Positions 1-6,055 of a stretch of 6,055 nt of DNA are shown piece by piece. Under the pieces are notes generated by a model. It searched no databases. It had not been told where the DNA came from and saw only the letters and a program-made list of their open reading frames with translations. Both the position numbers and the translations under genes were made by a program. This DNA is from Planctomycetota bacterium (lineage in GTDB: Bacteria; Planctomycetota; JAJSAM01): the NCBI GenBank assembly GCA_029932425.1, contig JAOZQC010000220.1, forward strand, positions 1 to 6,055, read 5' to 3'. How positions within the stretch are numbered: the first letter of the stretch is position 1; every line of letters begins with the position of its first letter.

Positions 1-879
1 GGGCGGATCGGTGAGCCGGCGGCCGCCCCGGCCCTGGCGGCGGCGCTCGACGACCACCAGGCGGAGGTCCGGCGGGCGGCGGTGTCCGCCCTGGGGGCTC
101 TCCGCGCGGTCTCCAGCCGGAAGGCGGTGGTGGAAGCGTTCACCGGGGACCCGGATACGCAGGTCCGGGGGCTGGCCGCCGTGTCCCTGGCCCGGATCGG
201 GGGGACCGGGGTGGCGGAGCTCCTGAAGAGCGGCCTGGGGATCCGGCATCCCCGGGCGGTGCGGGGCTTCTGCGCCCTGGCCCTGGGGCTTCTGGGAGAC
301 CCGGCGAACGCGCCCCTCCTCCGCGGCCTCGCGGTGGAGCGCTCGGAGTCGAGCGTGGCGGGGGCGGCGGCGATCGCCCTGGGACTGCTGCGGGATCCCC
401 TGGCCGCCCGGGTCCTCCGGAAGGTGGCGGAGGATCGGAGTCTCGACGCGGACCGGAGGGGCTACGCGGTGGAAGCCCTGGCGATGATGGGGGATCCCTT
501 CCTGCGTGCGCGCCTGCGCGCGCTGGCGCGGGAGACGGGAGCCGCCGATGTCCGGAGGGCGGGAACCCTCGCCCTGGGTCTCTATCCGGGCCTGGAGGCG
601 GGGAGGACCCTGCTGGCCTCGCTCTTCGAGGAGAACGATCCCTGGGTGAAGGGGGCGGCGGTGGCGGCACTGGGCCTGTCCGGCGATCGCGGCGTGCTCG
701 ACTCCCTGGTGGGGGTGGTCTCCTCGTCCGGCTTCCGCTCGGAGGCGCGCAAGGATGCCCTGTGGGCGCTGGCGGGCCTCGTGCAGGGAGGACGCCCATC
801 GCCGGTGGAGATGCTCGCCCGCGACCTGAACTACCGATCCGCGGGGCGGGCCGCCCGGGCCGTCGCATTCCTCTTCTGA
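1..879 (+). CDS. HEAT-repeat protein, 3' part (5' end outside window)
   Basis: The frame is open from base 1 to the TGA at 877-879, giving 292 codons. A GTG at 82 could serve as a start, but the HEAT helix pattern already runs through codons 3-34 (for example LDDHQAEVRRAAVSALGAL), so the true start lies upstream. About eight HEAT / PBS-lyase-like repeats of 31-33 residues follow one another. Each has an A/V-R-x-x-A-x-x-AL-x-x-(I/L)G core and most end in GD or GDP (LALGLLGDP, IALGLLRDP, VEALAMMGDP, VAALGLSGD). The last repeat is degenerate and the chain ends in VAFLF. HEAT solenoids are protein-binding scaffolds, so no enzymatic role is implied and the partner is unknown. Whether it is exported cannot be judged without the N-terminus. 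The next gene, a TPR protein, begins 46 bases downstream on the same strand, suggesting cotranscription. Confidence 0.9.
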   Translation, partial: GRIGEPAAAPALAAALDDHQAEVRRAAVSALGALRAVSSRKAVVEAFTGDPDTQVRGLAAVSLARIGGTGVAELLKSGLGIRHPRAVRGFCALALGLLGDPANAPLLRGLAVERSESSVAGAAAIALGLLRDPLAARVLRKVAEDRSLDADRRGYAVEALAMMGDPFLRARLRALARETGAADVRRAGTLALGLYPGLEAGRTLLASLFEENDPWVKGAAVAALGLSGDRGVLDSLVGVVSSSGFRSEARKDALWALAGLVQGGRPSPVEMLARDLNYRSAGRAARAVAFLF

Positions 880-925
880 GGCATCGCCGGAGGCCCGTAG
901 GATCGAAGCTCCGGGAGGTGCCGCC

Positions 926-2422
926 ATGGTCCGTCTGGTCTGCATCCTGATCGTGCTCGTACCGGCGGCCGGCGACCGGGCGGCCGCCGATGCGGCCCTG
1001 GCCGCGGGGCGATACGAGGAGGCGCGGGCGATCTACGTGAAGCTCCTCGAGGCGGCGCGCGATCCGGGGACGGTGGCGGAACTCCGGGACCGCGTGGGGC
1101 GCACCTTCCTGGGCCGGGGAAAGCTGTGGGAAGCGGAGAAGTGGTTCCGCGATTCCCTCGCGGCGCGGGAGACGGCGGAGGCGCGCTACCATCGCGGGCT
1201 CGTCTTCTACCGGGCCGCCCGGCGGGCCGCGGCGAATCCGGTGTCCCGGGGCGCGGAGGTGCGGGCCCTCCTGAACGACGCGGTGGCGGAGATCCGCCGG
1301 TCCCTGGCCCTCAGGCCGGCGTCCCCGGAGGGGTGGGTTCTCCTGGGGCTCTGCGAGCGGGATCGGGAAGAGCCGCGGGCGGAGGAGGAGGCCTACCGGA
1401 AGGCCCTGGACCTGGACCCGGGGCGCCCCGACGCCTCTCTCTACCTCGCCTACCGGAGGGAGCGGGCGGGCGACGCGGCGGGAGCGCGGAAGCTCCTCCT
1501 GGCCGTGGAGCCCGCCCGGAGGACCGGGGAGCACTGGAAGGCGCTGGGACGGCTGGCGGGCCGCCTGGGCGATCGGGAGGGCATGAAGGACGCCTACCTG
1601 CGGGCGGCCTCCCTGGATCCGGGGGACCGCGCGGCGTTGAACGGGTTGTGGAACGCCACGGCGTACCGCCGTCTCTTCGCGGAGTTCGAGGTGGCGATGA
1701 AGCGGCTCCTCCGCGAGCACCCCGACGCCTGGACGCCCCGGTACTACCTGGGGTTCCTCTACCGGACCATGGGCCGCCCGAAGGATGCCCTCGAGGCTTT
1801 CCGGGAGGCGGAGAAGAGGAGCCCGGGGAACGTGGAGATCCGGCACAAGATCGCGGACATGCTGCTGCGGGACCTGCGGGACGAGCGGGGCGCGATCGAG
1901 GAGTACGAGGCGATCCTGGCCGTCGATCCGCGCGATGAGCGGTCGCGGTCGGTGCTCTCCGCCGTGGCCCTGGGAAAGGCGCGGTCCGGTGACCTGGAGG
2001 AGGCCCGGAAGCTCTTCGAGGTGCTGCGGAAGGCGGATCCGGGAGAGTGGTCCCACACCACGAACCTCGCCCTCGTCCTGAAGGACCTGGGACGGCCGGA
2101 GGAGGCCCTCGCGCTGTATCGGGAGGCGGAGGAGGCCTTCCCGTTCGTGGCCCGGATCCCGAACGACCGGGGGCTGCTCCTCATGGGTCTGGGACGCACG
2201 GAGGAGGCCTGGGCGGCCTTCCGGGAGGCCCTGGACCGGGATCCCGGGTTCCTGGACACCCTGCAGAACATGGGAGCGTACTCGCGGCTCGAGGGCGACC
2301 TGGAAGCGGCCCTGGAATGGTTCCGGAAGGCCTACCGCCGGGCGCGCGTGGTGGGGGCGGATCTCTCCGTGTTCCGGCGCTACCTGGACATGGTGGCGCG
2401 CGAGAAGGAAGGGCGGAGGTAG
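926..2422 (+). CDS. Exported TPR-repeat protein
   Basis: 498 residues, ATG at 926. A GGAGGTG ribosome-binding site lies at 914-920, five bases upstream. The N-terminus (MVRLVCILIVLVPAAG) has one basic residue and a hydrophobic core, and looks like a signal peptide ending near residues 16-21; there is no lipobox cysteine. The rest is a TPR solenoid. Clear 34-residue units start near residues 135, 202, 269, 303, 375, 409 and 443, with weaker ones at about 20, 53, 169 and 340. Typical cores are YLGFLYRTMGRPKDALEAF and LALVLKDLGRPEEALALY, each followed by an (L)DPG-type turn. TPR arrays bind proteins or peptides, so this is probably a periplasmic or extracytoplasmic scaffold. No catalytic domain is visible and no specific function can be assigned. 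It follows the HEAT-repeat gene closely and may share its transcript. It ends just before a promoter-like sequence at 2426. Confidence 0.93.
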   Translation: MVRLVCILIVLVPAAGDRAAADAALAAGRYEEARAIYVKLLEAARDPGTVAELRDRVGRTFLGRGKLWEAEKWFRDSLAARETAEARYHRGLVFYRAARRAAANPVSRGAEVRALLNDAVAEIRRSLALRPASPEGWVLLGLCERDREEPRAEEEAYRKALDLDPGRPDASLYLAYRRERAGDAAGARKLLLAVEPARRTGEHWKALGRLAGRLGDREGMKDAYLRAASLDPGDRAALNGLWNATAYRRLFAEFEVAMKRLLREHPDAWTPRYYLGFLYRTMGRPKDALEAFREAEKRSPGNVEIRHKIADMLLRDLRDERGAIEEYEAILAVDPRDERSRSVLSAVALGKARSGDLEEARKLFEVLRKADPGEWSHTTNLALVLKDLGRPEEALALYREAEEAFPFVARIPNDRGLLLMGLGRTEEAWAAFREALDRDPGFLDTLQNMGAYSRLEGDLEAALEWFRKAYRRARVVGADLSVFRRYLDMVAREKEGRR

Positions 2423-2425
2423 CCG

Positions 2426-2454
2426 TTGACCCCGCCGGCCCGGGCTGCTAGCCT
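2426..2454 (+). promoter_or_regulatory. Sigma-70-like promoter
   Basis: TTGACC (2426-2431) matches the -35 consensus at five of six bases. It is followed after exactly 17 bases by TAGCCT (2449-2454), a -10-like hexamer within TGCTAGCCT; the TG lies directly before C-TAG rather than at the exact extended -10 spacing. Transcription would begin near 2461, about 280 bases before the next start codon. It sits four bases after the TPR stop codon. It could drive the hydrolase-like gene through a long leader, or a separate small RNA. This is called on sequence match only. Confidence 0.5.
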
Positions 2455-2513
2455 TCGTTCTCCTCCGGCGTGCGGGGGGTGGTGCGAAGCTGCTCTTGCG
2501 GATGGGCGTCCCT

Positions 2514-2546
2514 CGGAGCCCGGGCTTGCGGTCCAACCCGGGCCCG
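2514..2546 (+). repeat. Strong GC-rich inverted repeat (hairpin)
   Basis: GCCCGGG (2518-2524) pairs perfectly with CCCGGGC (2537-2543). Inside it, TTG (2526-2528) pairs with CAA (2534-2536), leaving a five-base CGGTC loop. Outside it, CGG (2514-2516) can pair with CCG (2544-2546) if A2517 is bulged. No T-run follows, so it is not a standard intrinsic terminator. It may be part of a structured RNA read from the promoter at 2426-2454, or act as a terminator-like hairpin for the TPR transcript. Confidence 0.5.
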
Positions 2547-2660
2547 GGCGGCGGGAGATCCGGCGGAAGCCGCGCGTTCCGGGGGGAGGGCGGGCGGACC
2601 TCGGCGGCGGTCGAGGGCCGGCGGCGGCGAAAAGCGTGCGATGGGACGGGCGACCCAGGC

Positions 2661-2666
2661 TAGAAT
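2661..2666 (+). promoter_or_regulatory. -10-like box before the hydrolase-like gene
   Basis: TAGAAT, within GGCTAGAATGG, is a near-consensus -10 hexamer in an otherwise very GC-rich background. It shares the GCTAG start with the -10 box at 2449. The positions 16-18 bases upstream have no good -35 (TGCGAT-like), so either the promoter depends on an activator or an alternative sigma factor, or the match is chance. If used, transcription would begin near 2673 with a leader of about 70 bases. Confidence 0.3.
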
Positions 2667-2743
2667 GGTCTTGTGGTGAGGTGTCGTAACAAAGAAGCAG
2701 TCAAGGGGATAGGCGCGCAGGCCATCCATTCCGGAGGGAAACG

Positions 2744-4351
2744 ATGAGACGCCTTTTCGTGTTCGGCTCGCTCGCGTTCATGGTGCTGGTGATGGGCTCC
2801 TCGGCCCTCGCCACCCTGAGCAAGGGAGAGCGCAAGACCCTTCGCAAGAACCTGGCCGTGTACCTGGATCCCGGCCAGGACAACGAGAGCCGCGCGAAGG
2901 CGATGGAGTGGATGGCCCGGCTCTTCGACCGGAAGCCCAAGGAGCTGGCCGACGTGAAGCAGCTCGTGGAGATCGTCCGGGGGGCCGCGGATCGGAACCG
3001 GGTGCGCCACCGCAACGGGGCCCTGAACCCCGGGGTGCTGGATCCCGCGATGCACGGCATGAAGGAGCTGAAGGTCAAGTTCCCCTACCTGGTGAGCGTA
3101 CCGAAGAAGTACCGGGCGGGGGTGAACGACCGGGCCTGGCCGCTCATCCTCTGCATCAACGACCAGGGGCAGACGGCGCAGGACTACCTGGACACGCACT
3201 GGGCGGACCCGGAGATCCGGGCCCGCTATCTCATCGCCTGCCTGGAGTTCTCGTACGACGACATCGAGGTGAAGAAGGAGGAGACGGTCAAGGAGGGGGA
3301 CGTCGTTCGCCTGGTGGAGAAGAAGGAGAAGAGGCCGTTCGCGTGGGAGACGGAGCCCGCGCGGGCCCAGTTCTGGTTCACGTTCTGGAAGCTCATGATC
3401 CGGGAGTACAAGGTCGACCCCGATCGGGTGATCCTGGACGGGCAGGGGAGGGGGGCTACGGGGGCGCTCACCTTCGCGTCCGGGGCGACCTGGCGGTTCG
3501 CGGGCCTGATCGTCCGGGGGGGAGACTGGTCGGCTCCCACGATCGACAACTTCAGCCACATCCCGGTCCTCCTGCTCCCCGGGGAGAAGACCGGCGAGGC
3601 CGGGAAGAAGACCATGGAGGCCCTGAAGAAGGCGCTGGCGGAAACCAAGAACGTCACCGAGATGGCGGCGGGGGACCCCGCCAAGCTGCTGGCCTGGCTC
3701 GACGGCTGCGTGCGGGAGCGCCACCCGGTGCCCTCCCGGTGGGTGCAGACCTGGCCGCCGGGGGAGGATCGCTCCCAGCTCGGCTACTGGTGCATGATCA
3801 AGGGGCGATACGACCGCGACCGGCCGGCGGAGATCTCGATCGGACCGAAGCAGGAGGGCAAGATCGAGATCACGGCGAAGAACGTCCGGGAGTTCACGCT
3901 CTTCGTGAACGACCTCCTCGTGGACCTGGGCCGGCGGTTCGACGTGGTGGTGAACGGGGAGAAGGTGCGCACCGTCAAGCTCGAGCGGTCCCTCGACGAG
4001 TTCCTGCGCCACGGCTTCTGCTTCGAGGGCGGGAAGCCGCCCTACGACATGGGATGCGTCTTCACGGGGGAGGTGAGGGACATCCAGGTACCGCCGCCTC
4101 CCAAGGAGGAGAAGAAGCCCGACGAGGGCAAGAAGGAGGAGGGCTCGAAGAAGGAGGGAGAGAAGCCCGAGGCGGGCAAGAAGGAGGAGAAGAAGCCGGA
4201 GGGCGCCAAGCCCGGTGAGCAGAAGCCCGGTGAGCAGAAGCCTGCAGAGCAGAAGCCCGGTGAGCAGAAGCCCGGGGAGCAGAAACCCGCGGGCGAGGGA
4301 GGCGGCAAGAAGGACGAGGGGGCCGGGAAGGCTCCCTCCGCCGGGGACTGA
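2744..4351 (+). CDS. Exported alpha/beta-hydrolase-like protein, probably catalytically inactive
   Basis: 535 residues, ATG at 2744 with GGAGGG at 2733-2738 five bases upstream. Residues 1-23 form a signal peptide (MRR, hydrophobic core, cleavage after ALA). A helical segment (about 24-95) precedes an esterase-like alpha/beta-hydrolase domain (about 100-325) that opens with FPYLVSVPKKY. A beta-rich domain follows (about 330-445: YWCMIKGRY, then KIEITAKNVREFTLFVNDLL and VVVNGEKV), as in planctomycete-type secreted esterases. The usual HG oxyanion loop is INDQGQ (138-143). The nucleophile elbow, normally GxSxG, is GQGRG (233-237), with Gly235 replacing Ser. The acid-loop region is LLLPGEKTGE (276-285) and the histidine region is AAGDPAKLLAWL (308-319), with no His. 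It is therefore probably a binding or structural pseudo-enzyme. Residues 450-535 are a K/E/P/G/Q-rich, probably disordered tail. The gene follows a promoter-bearing gap and precedes the membrane gene by 70 bases. Confidence 0.85.
   Translation: MRRLFVFGSLAFMVLVMGSSALATLSKGERKTLRKNLAVYLDPGQDNESRAKAMEWMARLFDRKPKELADVKQLVEIVRGAADRNRVRHRNGALNPGVLDPAMHGMKELKVKFPYLVSVPKKYRAGVNDRAWPLILCINDQGQTAQDYLDTHWADPEIRARYLIACLEFSYDDIEVKKEETVKEGDVVRLVEKKEKRPFAWETEPARAQFWFTFWKLMIREYKVDPDRVILDGQGRGATGALTFASGATWRFAGLIVRGGDWSAPTIDNFSHIPVLLLPGEKTGEAGKKTMEALKKALAETKNVTEMAAGDPAKLLAWLDGCVRERHPVPSRWVQTWPPGEDRSQLGYWCMIKGRYDRDRPAEISIGPKQEGKIEITAKNVREFTLFVNDLLVDLGRRFDVVVNGEKVRTVKLERSLDEFLRHGFCFEGGKPPYDMGCVFTGEVRDIQVPPPPKEEKKPDEGKKEEGSKKEGEKPEAGKKEEKKPEGAKPGEQKPGEQKPAEQKPGEQKPGEQKPAGEGGGKKDEGAGKAPSAGD
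4103..4200 (+). repeat. Imperfect Lys/Glu-coding repeats in the protein tail
   Basis: AAGGAGGAGAAGAAGCC occurs at 4103-4119 and again at 4181-4197. A GGGCAAGAAGGAGGAG block occurs at 4126-4141 and 4174-4189. These encode KEEKKP and GKKEE modules of the disordered tail. They are in frame with the hydrolase-like gene and give a strongly purine-rich coding strand. They probably arose by slippage or unequal exchange within the tail. Confidence 0.7.
4208..4297 (+). repeat. 15-base tandem repeat encoding KPGEQ
   Basis: Five copies of a 15-base unit (AAGCCCGGTGAGCAG) lie head to tail at 4208-4222, 4223-4237, 4238-4252, 4253-4267 and 4268-4282. Copies 1, 2 and 4 are identical. Copy 3 reads CCTGCA in place of CCCGGT (KPAEQ), and copy 5 differs by one silent base. 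A degenerate sixth copy (KPAGE) ends at 4297. The unit is a multiple of three and encodes residues 489-518 of the hydrolase-like protein, so changes in copy number would keep the frame. Confidence 0.92.
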
Positions 4352-4410
4352 GGTCGATCGGCGGGCGCCGCGGACGGCGGGGATCCCGGCGCATCGAGAG
4401 GGGGCGGCGC

Positions 4411-4416
4411 AAGGTG
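4411..4416 (+). promoter_or_regulatory. Ribosome-binding site that fixes the start of the membrane gene
   Basis: AAGGTG lies five bases before ATG 4422. The reading frame stays open upstream through this gap, so the frame alone does not define the start. The GTG inside this motif (4414) is in another frame and meets TGA at once. Later in-frame GTG codons at 4500 and 4503 lack a comparable site. Confidence 0.55.
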
Positions 4417-4421
4417 CGGGG

Positions 4422-6055
4422 ATGAGGGAGGGGGCCGAGCCCATCGGTATCGCCAGCGAGAGGGAGGGGGCCGGACCGGCGGGCCGCCGTCCGGCCGCGG
4501 TGGTGGAGTCGCGGGGGGGACGGAGCCTGCTCCTCGCCACCGTGTTCCTCTCGGGTTTCTCGGTGATGGTGGTGGAGATGGCCGCCGCGCGGGCCCTGGC
4601 CCCCTACTTCGGGGCGTCGAACTACACCTGGACCAACGTGATCGGCGTGATCCTCGCGGCCCTGGCGGCGGGGTACTTCCTGGGCGGCCGGCTGGCGGAC
4701 CGCGCGCCCCGGCCGCGCGTGCTCTACCTCGTCCTGCTGGCGGCCGGGGTCCTGTGCCTGACCCTGCCCGTGGCGGTGCGGCCGGTGTCGCGCTGGCTCC
4801 TGCCGGCCGATGTGCGGGTGGAAGGCGCGGTGGCGCTCATCTACCGGGGGTCCCTGGCGGCCACTCTCCTCCTCTTCGCCCCCCCCGCCTTCGTGCTGGG
4901 CATGGTCTCCCCTCTGGCGATCAAGCTCCTGGCGCGCCCCGCGGGCGTGGGGGGGGCGTCCGGGCAGGTCTTCGCCGCCTCCACCCTGGGCTCCATTCTG
5001 GGGACCTTCCTCACCACGCTCGTGCTCGTTCCGGCTCTCGGGACCCGGGGGACGATCATGCTGGCGGGCATCGTGGCGGGCGGGACCGCGGCCCCGGGGC
5101 TCCTGCTCTTCTCCCGGCGGGGGAAGCGGGCGGTCTCGGGCGTGGGGGCGGTGCTCCTCGTGGCGTTGCTCGCGGGGGGAGGGCGGGCCCTCGCCGGGAA
5201 GACCGTGAAGTCGGGCGAGGGGCAGATCGAGGAGCGGGAGACCGCCTACCAGTACGTGCGCGTGCGCGACGTGACGGAGGAGGGGACCCGCGTCCGGCTG
5301 CTCCAGATCAACGAGGCGGAGACCGCTTACCAGTCGGTGAGCATCCCCGGGAGGGTCCTCACGGGCGGGCGGTACTACGACTACTACTCCGTGCTTCCGC
5401 TCCTGCTCGGGTCACCGGGGCGCCGGGGACTCGACGCGCTCGTGATCGGGGTGGCGGCGGGGACCATTCCCGGGGAGCTCCATCACTTCTTCCCGGAGGG
5501 GCTCCGGGTGACGGGGGTGGAGATCGATCCGGGAGTGCTGGAGATGGGACGGCGGTTCTTCTCCCTGCCCGAGGGGGCCGGCTGGCTCCGGACGGTGGTG
5601 ATGGACGGCCGGGTCTTCCTGGAGGTGGCCCCCCGGGAGCGCCCCCGGGACCTGATCATCATCGACGCCTTCGCCAAGGAGTACTACATCCCCTTCCATC
5701 TCGCCACGCGCGAGGCGTTCGCGCGGGCGCGGGAGCGCCTCCGGCCGGGAGGCATCCTCGCCCTGAACGCGGCCTCCTACGGACCCGACTCGCGCCTTCT
5801 CCGGGCGCTCGGGGCCACGCTGGCGGAGGTGTTCGGCCGCTGCTACCGCGTCTGGGTGAGCGGGTACCCGAACTACATGCTCTTCGCCATGAAGGACGGG
5901 GAACCCGACTTCCGGCGGCTGGTGCGGGTGCCCCCCGGGGGGCCCGCGGAGTGGGAGGACCTCCGCCGGCTCGCCCGGCGGGTCGCCCTCTCGGTGGTGC
6001 GGATGAAGACGGACGGCGAGCGGGACCGGGTGCTCACCGACGACCGGGCGCCGGT
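4422..6055 (+). CDS. Membrane-fused spermidine-synthase-like protein, 3' end outside window
   Basis: ATG 4422; 544 complete codons, then the window ends. A charged 34-residue N-terminus leads to about seven membrane segments (near 35-57, 71-90, 98-115, 144-168, 184-205, 210-228, 236-252). They carry signatures of fused MFS/spermidine-synthase proteins: EMAAARALAPYFGAS, GYFLGGRLAD, GMVSPLAIKL and ASTLGSILGTF. A soluble spermidine-synthase/methyltransferase-like domain starts near 265 (GQIEERETAYQYVRV, then YYDYYSVLPLLL). It has GVAAGT (343-348) as the nucleotide-cofactor glycine loop, E367 and D369 in GVEIDP as the ribose-binding strand end, and DGR (395-397). Where polyamine synthases have D-[ST]-x-D-P, this has IDAFAKEYY (D415), so aminopropyl transfer to putrescine is doubtful; the substrate is unknown. 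The last residues, LTDDRAP, resemble the usual C-terminus, so only a few codons are probably missing. It may be cotranscribed with the hydrolase-like gene 70 bases upstream. Confidence 0.88.
   Translation, partial: MREGAEPIGIASEREGAGPAGRRPAAVVESRGGRSLLLATVFLSGFSVMVVEMAAARALAPYFGASNYTWTNVIGVILAALAAGYFLGGRLADRAPRPRVLYLVLLAAGVLCLTLPVAVRPVSRWLLPADVRVEGAVALIYRGSLAATLLLFAPPAFVLGMVSPLAIKLLARPAGVGGASGQVFAASTLGSILGTFLTTLVLVPALGTRGTIMLAGIVAGGTAAPGLLLFSRRGKRAVSGVGAVLLVALLAGGGRALAGKTVKSGEGQIEERETAYQYVRVRDVTEEGTRVRLLQINEAETAYQSVSIPGRVLTGGRYYDYYSVLPLLLGSPGRRGLDALVIGVAAGTIPGELHHFFPEGLRVTGVEIDPGVLEMGRRFFSLPEGAGWLRTVVMDGRVFLEVAPRERPRDLIIIDAFAKEYYIPFHLATREAFARARERLRPGGILALNAASYGPDSRLLRALGATLAEVFGRCYRVWVSGYPNYMLFAMKDGEPDFRRLVRVPPGGPAEWEDLRRLARRVALSVVRMKTDGERDRVLTDDRAP

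Larger units (their letters stand above)
2423..2743. other. 321-base intergenic region without a convincing gene
   Basis: Short open frames exist on both strands, but they are low-complexity R/G/P/A-rich products, lack ribosome-binding sites and resemble no family I know, so I treat them as by-products of high GC. The region instead holds a promoter-like sequence at its left end (2426-2454), strong inverted repeats between about 2457 and 2620, a -10-like box at 2661-2666, and an approximately 70-base leader before the next gene. The last 65 bases are noticeably less GC-rich than the rest. I recognise no known riboswitch or RNA family. Confidence 0.7.

Noticed and set aside
140..2536. A 798-codon open frame on the - strand
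   Set aside because: It lies opposite two genes with clear HEAT and TPR patterns. Its product is an R/P/G-rich string with no recognisable domain. High third-position GC suppresses stop codons on the opposite strand.
2550..2580. GGAA-loop hairpin considered as the apex of a signal recognition particle RNA
   Set aside because: The flanking conserved bases of SRP helix 8 (GGTCAGG before and AGCAG after the loop) are absent.
2682..2693. GTCGTAACAA, identical to a conserved stretch near the 3' end of 16S rRNA
   Set aside because: Only about ten bases match. The expected following sequence (GGTA...) and the anti-Shine-Dalgarno end are absent, so it is not an rRNA fragment.
2426..2729. Small open frames in the intergenic gap on both strands (87, 69 and 93 codons)
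   Set aside because: They have no ribosome-binding sites, low-complexity R/G/A/P products and mutually overlapping frames, as expected by chance at this GC content.
4366..4379. CGCCG/CGGCG hairpin with a four-base loop between the last two genes, considered as a terminator
   Set aside because: The stem is only five pairs, there is no T-run, and such stems are common by chance in DNA this GC-rich.
2660..4540. A 626-codon open frame on the - strand
   Set aside because: It is opposite the hydrolase-like gene. Its L-rich stretches are the complement of the Lys/Glu/Gln repeat tail, not a real membrane protein. It has no family resemblance.
4810..5208. A 132-codon + strand open frame inside the membrane gene, rich in S, W, P and R
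   Set aside because: It is out of frame with a continuous, family-typical membrane and spermidine-synthase-like reading frame, so it is a shadow.
5232..5335. ETAYQ occurring twice (about 34 residues apart), considered as an internal duplication
   Set aside because: The surrounding residues differ, and both places correspond to normal beta-strand positions at the start of the spermidine-synthase-like domain, so convergence or chance is enough.

Overview
This is a very GC-rich bacterial chromosomal stretch (roughly 70 % G+C or more by eye, with third codon positions almost always G or C). It holds four protein genes, all on the + strand. The first is cut by the left edge and the last by the right edge. 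The gene content fits an uncultured Planctomycetota-like lineage or a similar high-GC group: exported HEAT and TPR repeat proteins, an exported alpha/beta-hydrolase-like protein with a beta-rich C-terminal domain and a K/E/P/Q-rich tail, and a membrane-fused spermidine-synthase-like protein. That placement is inference from gene style; no rRNA or marker gene is present.

Layout: (1) bases 1-879, the 3' part of a HEAT-repeat protein. (2) After a 46-base gap, 926-2422, a 498-residue protein with a predicted signal peptide and about ten TPR motifs. (3) A 321-base gap, 2423-2743, with no convincing gene. It has a good sigma-70-like promoter at its start, strong inverted repeats in the middle, and a second -10-like box about 80 bases before the next gene. 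(4) 2744-4351, a 535-residue exported alpha/beta-hydrolase-fold protein whose catalytic residues all appear to be replaced, followed by a charged repetitive tail. (5) After a 70-base gap, 4422-6055, a protein with about seven membrane segments fused to a Rossmann-type spermidine-synthase/methyltransferase-like domain. It runs off the window, probably close to its natural end.

How the genes relate: the HEAT and TPR genes are close and codirectional, with no clear terminator between them, and may be cotranscribed. The 2423-2743 gap looks like a transcription boundary. The hydrolase-like gene and the spermidine-synthase-like gene may form a second unit. No shared pathway is evident. No mobile element, CRISPR array, tRNA or rRNA was seen. 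The most notable points are the apparently dead hydrolase, the structured intergenic region with two promoter-like signals, and the altered active-site motif in the spermidine-synthase-like domain.
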